Assembly: GCA_022718015.1 (NCBI GenBank)
Contig: JAIHZV010000068.1
Coordinates: 1 to 6,471, forward strand
Source of the DNA: Phascolarctobacterium sp.
GTDB lineage: Bacteria; Bacillota; Negativicutes; Acidaminococcales; Acidaminococcaceae
Reading direction: 5' to 3'
Length of the DNA: 6,471 nt
A program made the position numbers and the translations under genes. The notes under the pieces are model-generated. The model searched no databases and was not told the origin of the DNA. It saw nothing but the letters and a program-made list of their open reading frames with translations. The number at the start of each line of letters is the position of its first letter. Position 1 is the stretch's first letter. This document shows positions 1-4,973 of the stretch, piece after piece.

Positions 1-1
1 T

Positions 2-670
2 GTTGCAGCTCGTCTGCATACCGGCCTGTGCGCTGACTGCACCGCTCTGGACGTAACTGAGGATAAGCTTGTTGCCTGGACTCGTCCGGCACTGGGCGGC
101 AACATTTGCGCAACTATCGTCTGCGACCAGCATCGTCCGCAGATGGGCACTGTACGCCCGAAGGTTTTCAAGGCTCTGGAGCCTGACACCGCGCGTACCG
201 GCGAGGTTATTGCCTTCACTCCGGAGGCTGGCGCTGTAAACCATGTTGAGCTGGTGGCTAAGGAATCCCTGAGCAGCGAAAACGCTGTAAAGATTGACGA
301 GGCTGATATGCTGGCTGCCGGTGGCCGCGGCTTTGGCAGCAAAGAAAACTTTGACGTACTGGAGCAGCTGGCTGCTCTGTTCGAGAACTCCGCTGTTGCA
401 GGCACCCGTGCTGCTATCGACGAGGGCTGGCTGAGCCATCCTCAGCAGGTTGGTCAATCCGGCAAAACCGTTAAGCCGCATATCTATTTCGCTTGCGGCA
501 TCAGCGGCGCTGTACAGCATCTGTGCGGCATGAAGGAAAGTGATATCGTTATCGCTATCAACAAGGACGCTGACGCACCGATTTTCACCGTTGCTGATTA
601 CGGTATTGTTGGCGATGTCAACGTTATCCTGCCGAAGCTTATCGAAAAGATTAAGGCTTACAAGGGCTAA
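2..670 (+). CDS. etfA: Electron transfer flavoprotein alpha subunit, 5'-truncated
   Basis: This is the C-terminal 222 residues of EtfA; the reading frame is open from base 2, so the start lies before the window, with roughly 100 residues missing compared with the usual 310-340. EtfA pairs with EtfB in the cytoplasm and carries FAD, passing electrons between acyl-CoA dehydrogenases and other carriers. Visible in the fragment are the end of the N-terminal domain (ADCTALD near residues 11-17, RPQMGTVRP near 45-53) and the FAD-binding domain: GRG (108-110), GTRAAIDEGW (134-143), QQVGQSGKT (148-156), GISGAVQH (166-173), INKD (186-189) and ADYGIVGD (198-205). These are the conserved family motifs. 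The GTRAA and QQVGQSGKTV forms resemble EtfA of anaerobic fermenters whose ETF can bifurcate electrons, but bifurcation cannot be judged from this fragment. etfB is probably just upstream, outside the window. No terminator follows in the 43-nt gap to the next gene, so read-through into the pyk block is possible. Confidence 0.95.
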   Translation, partial: VAARLHTGLCADCTALDVTEDKLVAWTRPALGGNICATIVCDQHRPQMGTVRPKVFKALEPDTARTGEVIAFTPEAGAVNHVELVAKESLSSENAVKIDEADMLAAGGRGFGSKENFDVLEQLAALFENSAVAGTRAAIDEGWLSHPQQVGQSGKTVKPHIYFACGISGAVQHLCGMKESDIVIAINKDADAPIFTVADYGIVGDVNVILPKLIEKIKAYKG

Positions 671-713
671 TCTTACGGGCAGAACAGCTCTGCTTTAGCT
701 GGAGGCATAAATT

Positions 714-908
714 ATGTGGAAAACAATTTATATTGCCCACACCGAGGAGCAGGCGCAGCGAATTAAGCAGCTGCTCACGGAAAATGGTTTTTTGGTGCAG
801 CTCAAAAGCTCTGGCGGCAAGCATAACAAGGCTTTTGAGATTTGCACGACGGTTTCTGAGGCAGAGGATGCCTATGAGGTTTTGTGCGAGCATAAATTCC
901 AGTGCTGA
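714..908 (+). CDS. Small conserved-type protein, DUF2007-like (putative)
   Basis: This 64-residue protein has no certain function. The ATG has a good ribosome site (GGAGG at 701-705, 8 nt upstream). The pattern I read is beta (3-9), amphipathic alpha rich in E, Q and K (10-25), beta (26-33), beta (39-46), alpha (47-60). This is a beta-alpha-beta-beta-alpha layout like half of a ferredoxin-like fold and like the small DUF2007 'putative signal transducing protein' family (MW start, 'A..I...L...G', 'F.I...V.EAE.A...L'). Family membership is from recall and unproven. There is no signal peptide or membrane segment, so it is probably cytoplasmic. It ends in Cys64. Its stop codon lies within the pyk Shine-Dalgarno, which suggests translational coupling to pyruvate kinase and a possible role linked to glycolysis. 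A rival frame at 733-927 encodes an Arg/Ser-rich shadow with no ribosome site. Confidence 0.82.
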   Translation: MWKTIYIAHTEEQAQRIKQLLTENGFLVQLKSSGGKHNKAFEICTTVSEAEDAYEVLCEHKFQC

Positions 909-913
909 GGAGG
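907..913 (+). promoter_or_regulatory. Shine-Dalgarno of pyk overlapping the upstream stop codon
   Basis: GAGGAGG sits 10 nt before the pyk ATG. Its first two bases are the last two bases of the TGA that ends the 64-aa gene. A ribosome finishing the small gene would therefore cover the pyk initiation site, an arrangement that favours translational coupling. Coupling is inferred; the overlap is seen directly. Confidence 0.8.
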
Positions 914-923
914 CGCAAGTCCT

Positions 924-2675
924 ATGAAGAAAACGAAGATTATCTGCACTATGGGCCCAAGCACCGATAATGTGGACTTATTACAGAAAATGATGCTGGC
1001 CGGGATGGACCTGGCTCGCTTCAACTTCTCTCATGGCGACCATGCAAGCCATGCTGAGCGTTTGGCGCTGGTGCGCGAGGCTGCACAGCAGGCAGGCAAG
1101 GTTATTGCCACAATTGCTGATACCAAGGGACCGGAGATGCGTCTGGGCATGTTTGCGGACGCTAAGGTTACGCTGCATGAGGGCGAAGAGTTCTGCCTGA
1201 CGACGGAGCCTTATCTGGGCGATGCTCATATGGCGCACGTGAATTATGCAGGTCTGCCTGAGGATGTTACGGTTGGCAGCAGCATTTTGCTGAACGATGG
1301 TCTGCTTTCGCTGAAGGTAGAAAAAATTGAAGGCTGCAAAATCTATACCAGGGTTACGAACGGCGGCGAGCTGAGCTCACGCAAGCGTGTAGCCTGTCCG
1401 GGTATTGAGCTGCAGCTGCCCTTCCTGTCCGAGCAGGACCAGGCGGATATTCTTTTTGCTGTGGAGCACGATATGGATTATATCGCGGCCTCCTTTGTTC
1501 AGAAGGCCGACGATGTGCTGGCTATCCGCAGAGTTCTGGAGGAGGCAGGCTCCTCCATCGGCGTCATTTCGAAGATAGAGAATGAAGCCGGGGTACAGCA
1601 TATTGATGAGATTATCAATGTTTCCGACGGCATTATGGTGGCGCGCGGTGACTTAGGTGTAGAGATTCCGACTGAGGACGTACCTCTGGTGCAAAAGGAT
1701 ATTATCGAACGCTGCAATAAGGCAGGCAAGCCTGTTATTACGGCGACGCAGATGCTTGAGAGCATGATTAGCAGCTACCGTGCAACACGTGCGGAGGCGA
1801 GCGATGTGGCGAACTCCATCTTTGATGGCACCGACATTATCATGCTGAGCGGCGAAACTGCGAGCGGCAAATATCCGCTGGAGGCAGTGCGCACGATGGC
1901 AAAGATTGCCATGCGTACCGAGGATGCGCTTGATTATGTACGTATCTTCCAAAAGAAGGGCATCAGCGAGCGTATTCATTCTACGGACGCTATCAGTCAC
2001 GCAACTGTGCAGATTGCCCAGGAAATAAAGGCTGATGCTATCTTGACGATTACAGAGTCCGGCTTTACGGCGCGTATGCTGGCTAAGTATAAGCCGAAAT
2101 GCCAGGTTGTAGCAATGTCCCGTCTGCCGCAGCGTGTGCGTGCGATGCAGCTTTACTGGGGCGTGCAGCCGATTCTGGGGCCATACTCTGATAATACTGA
2201 TGAAATGATTGAGCTTTCCCTGCAATCTGCTTTGCAGCATGGAGTGATTAAGGATGGCTCGTCTGTTGTGATAACTGCCGGTGTGCCTGTCGGGCAGCCT
2301 GGCAGTACCAATCTGATTAAGGTGGTTACTGTGGGTAATAAGCTGATTAGTGGTACGGGTATTGGCAGCAAGACCGTAACGGGCAGACTCGTTATTGGCA
2401 GAACTGCTGCTGATTTCCAAGACAAGCTGCAAAAGGGCGATGTGCTGGTTGTTGATGTGCTCAACGACGAGTATGTGCCGCTGGCAGCAGCGAAGGCTGC
2501 GGCTATTATTGCTGAGGAGGGCGGCCTGACGTCCTCGACAGCAATTGTTGCTGTGACCTGCGGCCTGCCTGTTATCGTGGGTGCGGCGAAGGCGACGAGC
2601 CTGCTGCCGGATGGCCAGCTCGTGACGGTTGACCCGGTTTCCGGCGCTGTCTACGAGGGCGATATCAACCTGTAA
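924..2675 (+). CDS. pyk: Pyruvate kinase with C-terminal PEP-utiliser-like domain
   Basis: Pyruvate kinase transfers phosphate from phosphoenolpyruvate to ADP, giving pyruvate and ATP, the last step of glycolysis in the cytoplasm. At 583 residues it has the long Bacillota form. The A-domain barrel covers about 1-70 and 166-345, with a B-domain lid at about 71-165. The C domain is about 355-470 and the extra C-terminal domain about 475-583. Active-site residues present are R32, N34, S36 and H37 (ARFNFSHG), D66-T67 (DTKGPE), R73, K217-E219 (SKIEN), D243 (ARGDLGVEIP) and T274 (ATQMLES). E71 in TKGPE is the residue linked to potassium-dependent enzymes; potassium-independent ones usually have Lys there. 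In the extra domain the usual GGxTSHAA motif reads GGLTSSTA (533-540), so the histidine is replaced by Ser538. The start is fixed by GAGGAGG and by the canonical KKTKIICTMGP N-terminus. The stop overlaps the next ATG by one base. Confidence 0.98.
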   Translation: MKKTKIICTMGPSTDNVDLLQKMMLAGMDLARFNFSHGDHASHAERLALVREAAQQAGKVIATIADTKGPEMRLGMFADAKVTLHEGEEFCLTTEPYLGDAHMAHVNYAGLPEDVTVGSSILLNDGLLSLKVEKIEGCKIYTRVTNGGELSSRKRVACPGIELQLPFLSEQDQADILFAVEHDMDYIAASFVQKADDVLAIRRVLEEAGSSIGVISKIENEAGVQHIDEIINVSDGIMVARGDLGVEIPTEDVPLVQKDIIERCNKAGKPVITATQMLESMISSYRATRAEASDVANSIFDGTDIIMLSGETASGKYPLEAVRTMAKIAMRTEDALDYVRIFQKKGISERIHSTDAISHATVQIAQEIKADAILTITESGFTARMLAKYKPKCQVVAMSRLPQRVRAMQLYWGVQPILGPYSDNTDEMIELSLQSALQHGVIKDGSSVVITAGVPVGQPGSTNLIKVVTVGNKLISGTGIGSKTVTGRLVIGRTAADFQDKLQKGDVLVVDVLNDEYVPLAAAKAAAIIAEEGGLTSSTAIVAVTCGLPVIVGAAKATSLLPDGQLVTVDPVSGAVYEGDINL

Positions 2676-3610
2676 TGAGTACAGAGCTGGTGCTGGAGGT
2701 TTGTCTGGCAGTCCGTCGAGATGAGCTGCAGGCAGCTCGCGATGGATTTACAAAAATATTAGAGTCTGCAGCAAAGCAGTCCTTATTTAAGGCTATAGGC
2801 GACTGCCTGCTGGCGGCGGTGCGCCGCCAGCAAAGGCAGCTGTTCGACGAATGGCTGGAGCAGGCGCGTGAAGCGCTGCTGAGCGCGACGGCGGAGCCGG
2901 AGCGCAGTGCGGAGGCTGCTGATTTTCTCACACGCTTGAGCTTTGTGGTCTGCGACCGCCGTCTGGCGGAGGCGCAGCCGGCGCTGGCACAGCTGGTGCG
3001 ACGCTTTGCCAATGCAGCGTCAGCGGATATAGCAGCGAGGCTGTGGGCGGAGCTGCTGAGCCTGGCGGCGCGCATGGCGCGACGCGGCTGGCGTGAGGAA
3101 ACAGCGTTTCTGCTGCGCTTATATCTGCGTGAGCTGCTGAAAAGAGATGACAGCGCTGTCTGGCAGCAAAGGCTGTTGGCGCTGCAGCTGCATTTTGTCG
3201 CTTATGCACGCTGGGACGGCTTTACTAAGGCCTGCGCTGCTTATCAGGAGCTGCTGCTTTTATTTCTGCTTCTGGTGCGGCGTACAGGCAAAAAAATATA
3301 TACAAAAGAGCAGCAGGAGCAATATTTGCTCTTGTCATTACGTACTCTGCGTGGTATCATATCAAATGCAGCACGTAGCAGCATGAAGGACGACATGGAG
3401 ATTTTCCGTGAGCTGTATCAATATTTGTGGCAGCTTGCCGGAGATAATAAGCGTCGTCGTCAACAGCTGCAGCTGTTATTGCAGCTGGCTATAAGCTATT
3501 GGCAAAGCTCCTTGCCAAAGACAAGCCGCAAGCAAGCGAGGTTTTTGGAGGATTTGCTGCAGCCGAGTCTGATAGATAAATTGTATGAAGACTTGCTTAA
3601 TCGTATTTAA
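2675..3610 (+). CDS. Unrecognised all-helical protein, possible alpha-hairpin repeats
   Basis: I do not recognise this 311-residue protein. Its ATG overlaps the pyk TAA (TAATG), with no ribosome site at normal distance: GAGGG at 2655-2659 is 15 nt away, so translation probably depends on coupling from pyk. The sequence is rich in Leu, Ala, Arg and Gln, poor in Gly and Pro, and looks entirely helical. A degenerate motif, a hydrophobic pair then RR or RW then an amphipathic helix, recurs near residues 13-29, 48-64, 92-108, 134-150 and 177-193, at 36-45-residue spacing. DGFTK occurs twice (23-27, 181-185). This resembles TPR- or HEAT-like helical hairpins. There is no signal peptide. The Leu-rich run at 193-200 is too short for a membrane span. 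The last third is more basic and Gln-rich (RRRQQLQLLLQL, 260-271). GC content drops sharply near 3280. A scaffold or protein-binding role is only inference. Confidence 0.85.
   Translation: MSTELVLEVCLAVRRDELQAARDGFTKILESAAKQSLFKAIGDCLLAAVRRQQRQLFDEWLEQAREALLSATAEPERSAEAADFLTRLSFVVCDRRLAEAQPALAQLVRRFANAASADIAARLWAELLSLAARMARRGWREETAFLLRLYLRELLKRDDSAVWQQRLLALQLHFVAYARWDGFTKACAAYQELLLLFLLLVRRTGKKIYTKEQQEQYLLLSLRTLRGIISNAARSSMKDDMEIFRELYQYLWQLAGDNKRRRQQLQLLLQLAISYWQSSLPKTSRKQARFLEDLLQPSLIDKLYEDLLNRI
2803..2839 (+). repeat. Long GC-rich hairpin inside the 311-aa gene
   Basis: A perfect 11-bp inverted repeat (TGCTGGCGGCG at 2808-2818, CGCCGCCAGCA at 2822-2832) closes on a GTG loop. It extends by a further 5 bp (CTGCC 2803-2807 with GGCAG 2835-2839) beyond a two-base bulge (AA, 2833-2834). 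The potential RNA stem is 16 bp. No T-run follows, so it is not an intrinsic terminator. It lies about 130 nt into the gene and also encodes protein (LLAAVRRQQ). A role in mRNA pausing, stability or processing is possible but unproven. Confidence 0.6.
3499..3518 (+). repeat. 7-bp perfect inverted repeat near the end of the 311-aa gene
   Basis: TTGGCAA (3499-3505) and TTGCCAA (3512-3518) are perfect inverted copies separated by six bases. The element lies within coding sequence, about 153 nt before the rbsK ATG. Its symmetry would suit a dimeric regulator and it faintly resembles a sigma-54 site (TGGCA then TTGC), but GG-to-GC spacing is 11 rather than the required 10. Function is unknown. Confidence 0.35.
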
Positions 3611-3612
3611 CC

Positions 3613-3650
3613 TGCTGCTTTGCTTTTAGCGAAGCAGCATAAATTTTTTT
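3613..3650 (+). terminator. Rho-independent terminator between the pyk block and rbs operon
   Basis: TGCTGCTTTGCT (3613-3624) pairs with AGCGAAGCAGCA (3628-3639) to form a 12-bp stem with one T-G wobble and a three-base TTT loop. It is followed by TAAA and then seven T residues (3644-3650). It starts two bases after the stop codon of the 311-aa gene, so it most simply ends the etfA-pyk transcript. The T-run is offset from the stem by four bases, which could lower efficiency somewhat and allow read-through into rbsK. Confidence 0.85.
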
Positions 3651-3653
3651 ATG

Positions 3654-3659
3654 TATAAT
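3654..3659 (+). promoter_or_regulatory. Isolated -10-like TATAAT before rbsK, doubtful
   Basis: This is a perfect TATAAT match in the only free space before rbsK. No -35-like hexamer is found at 15-19 nt upstream, where the terminator stem lies. The expected start point, about base 3666, would fall after the rbsK Shine-Dalgarno (GAGGT, 3660-3664) and leave a near-leaderless message. I record it because it is the best -10 match in the gap, but it may be chance. Confidence 0.2.
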
Positions 3660-3670
3660 GAGGTAAGAAA

Positions 3671-4552
3671 ATGGCTAAAATTGTCGTAATCGGTAGTTGT
3701 AATATTGATATTACCGTTGAATGTGACCGCTGGGCACATCCCGGCGAGACTATTTTTGGCAATCGTCTGACTGTGTCCCCGGGTGGTAAGGGTGCAAACC
3801 AGGCAGTTGCTGCTGCCCGCCTCGGTGCGGATGTAATGATGGTTGGCTGTATCGGTGATGATGTATATGGTCAGCTGGTGCAGAAAGCATTGAAGGAAAA
3901 TAATGTAGATGCGACCTATGTAAAGGTATTGCCAGGACAGAACAGTGGTACTGCCCATATTACAGTGGCTGAGGACGATAACACCATTATCGTTATTAAG
4001 GCAGCTAATGATTTAGTTGCTCCTGAACTGATTGACGAAGCGTGGGAGGCTATCAGCAAGGCAGACATAGTGCTTTTGCAGCATGAAATTCCTGCTGCGA
4101 CCAACGCTTATGTTATAGAAAAATGTGCAGCTGCAGGCGTGCCTGTGCTGCTGAATCCTGCTCCTGTTGCTTCTGTTCTGGCAGAGCTTTTGGAGAAGGT
4201 TACTTATATGACGCCGAACGAGCATGAGGCCGAGCTGCTTTTCCCGGGCATGGGCAAGGCAGATATTCTGGATGCTAACCAGGGCAAGGTTATCATGACG
4301 CTGGGCAGCAAGGGCGTTGCCTATGCCGAAAAGGGCCAGGTTATTACTGTCCCCGGCTTTAAGGTAAAGCCTGTTGATACTACGGGTGCAGGCGACACCT
4401 TCAACGGTGCCTTCGCAGTAGCACGCGCTAACGGTAAATCAATGACTGAAGCCATCACCTTCGCTAATGCAGCAGCAGCGCTGTCTGTACAGAAGCTGGG
4501 CGCTCAGGGTGGTATGCCTTATTTAGAAGAAGTAGAGGAGATGTTGAAATAA
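3671..4552 (+). CDS. rbsK: Ribokinase
   Basis: Ribokinase phosphorylates D-ribose with ATP to D-ribose-5-phosphate in the cytoplasm, feeding the pentose phosphate pathway and nucleotide synthesis. The 293-residue protein is a PfkB-family kinase. Signature 1 is GGKGANQAVAAARLG (38-52) and signature 2 is DTTGAGDTFNGAFA (236-249), with catalytic base D242. Ribose-contact positions known from E. coli RbsK are present: N11 and D13 near the N-terminus, G39, K40 and N43, and E139. NPAP (162-165), TPNEHEA (181-187) and TLGSKG (210-215) are ribokinase landmarks that set it apart from fructokinases. Two small oddities: the usual GAN of the 'AGAN' stretch reads AAN (111-113), and the segment between TPNE and TLGSKG is about nine residues shorter than in E. 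coli. The start is supported by GAGGT at 3660-3664, six bases upstream. It heads the rbs cluster and overlaps rbsD by one base. Confidence 0.97.
   Translation: MAKIVVIGSCNIDITVECDRWAHPGETIFGNRLTVSPGGKGANQAVAAARLGADVMMVGCIGDDVYGQLVQKALKENNVDATYVKVLPGQNSGTAHITVAEDDNTIIVIKAANDLVAPELIDEAWEAISKADIVLLQHEIPAATNAYVIEKCAAAGVPVLLNPAPVASVLAELLEKVTYMTPNEHEAELLFPGMGKADILDANQGKVIMTLGSKGVAYAEKGQVITVPGFKVKPVDTTGAGDTFNGAFAVARANGKSMTEAITFANAAAALSVQKLGAQGGMPYLEEVEEMLK
4535..4540 (+). promoter_or_regulatory. Shine-Dalgarno of rbsD within the rbsK coding end
   Basis: GAGGAG lies in the last codons of rbsK, 11 nt before the rbsD ATG that overlaps the rbsK TAA. This fixes the rbsD start and implies coupled translation of the two enzymes. 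Confidence 0.65.
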
Positions 4553-4950
4553 TGCAAAAGGGTGGCATGTTAAACAGCTCTATTGCTAAGGTGCTGGCAG
4601 ATTTAGGCCATACGGACACCATTGTTATCGGTGATTGCGGTCTGCCTGTTCCGGCTGGAGTACAGAAGATTGATTTGGCGCTGAAGCCCGGTACGCCTTC
4701 CTTTTTGGAGGTTGTCGAAGAGGTTGCCAAGAATATGGTTATTGAAAAGGTAGAGATTGCCGGTGAAATGGAAGGCAGAAATCCTGCAGTTTATAGTGCA
4801 ATGAAACAGCTCTTCACGAAAGAGGAATGGATTATTGACGTTGACCATGAGGTCTTCAAGGAAGCAACGAAGAAAGCAAAATGCATTATCCGCACCGGTG
4901 AAATTACTCCGTATGCGAATGTTATTCTGCACAGCAACGTTTTCTTTTAA
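4552..4950 (+). CDS. rbsD: D-ribose pyranase
   Basis: RbsD interconverts the beta-pyranose and furanose forms of D-ribose, supplying the furanose that ribokinase uses. It acts in the cytoplasm as a ring-shaped oligomer in known homologues. At 132 residues it matches the family (131 in Bacillus subtilis, 139 in E. coli). The N-terminal block MLNSSIAKVLADLGHTD carries catalytic His20, and Asp28 follows in GDCGLP. H99 in DVDHE and the Y121-A-N123 triad in TPYANVIL match the known sugar-binding positions. The family's GxPSF motif is present as GTPSF (47-51). The start overlaps the rbsK stop (TAATG), and the gene ends in a double TAA TAA. Its position directly after rbsK and before rbsA repeats the B. 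subtilis K-D-A order and supports ribose as the operon substrate. The related fucose mutarotase FucU is less likely because of the ribokinase neighbour. Confidence 0.97.
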   Translation: MQKGGMLNSSIAKVLADLGHTDTIVIGDCGLPVPAGVQKIDLALKPGTPSFLEVVEEVAKNMVIEKVEIAGEMEGRNPAVYSAMKQLFTKEEWIIDVDHEVFKEATKKAKCIIRTGEITPYANVILHSNVFF

Positions 4951-4973
4951 TAATTAGCAAAGGGTAGGATATA

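Noticed and set aside
283..292. Possible FAD-site or catalytic change in etfA
   Set aside because: All FAD-domain motifs visible in the fragment match the family, and the N-terminal region needed for fuller judgement is absent.
284..292. RbsA second Walker A motif (residues 284-292, not bases) lacking lysine, as a sign of a broken gene
   Set aside because: GAGRTE is the usual form in the second ATPase domain of ribose, xylose and galactose importers, so it is normal asymmetry.
681..713. Possible terminator after etfA
   Set aside because: Only a four-base stem (CAGA with TCTG) can be formed and no T-run follows it.
733..927. 64-codon plus-strand frame overlapping the small gene before pyk
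   Set aside because: It has no Shine-Dalgarno and a low-complexity Arg/Ser-rich product. The 714 frame has a good GGAGG and a sensible fold pattern.
1653..2432. 259-codon minus-strand open frame opposite pyk
   Set aside because: It lies wholly inside pyk, has no ribosome site or domain that I can see, and is explained by pyk codon bias.
3000..3021. Inverted repeat GACGCT with AGCGTC in the 311-aa gene
   Set aside because: It is a six-base stem with a ten-base loop in GC-rich coding sequence, which is expected by chance.
3658..3666. Two-codon open frame ATG AGG TAA just before rbsK, a possible regulatory mini-ORF
   Set aside because: It arises from the overlap of the TATAAT and GAGGT motifs and has no ribosome site of its own. 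There is no evidence that it is translated.
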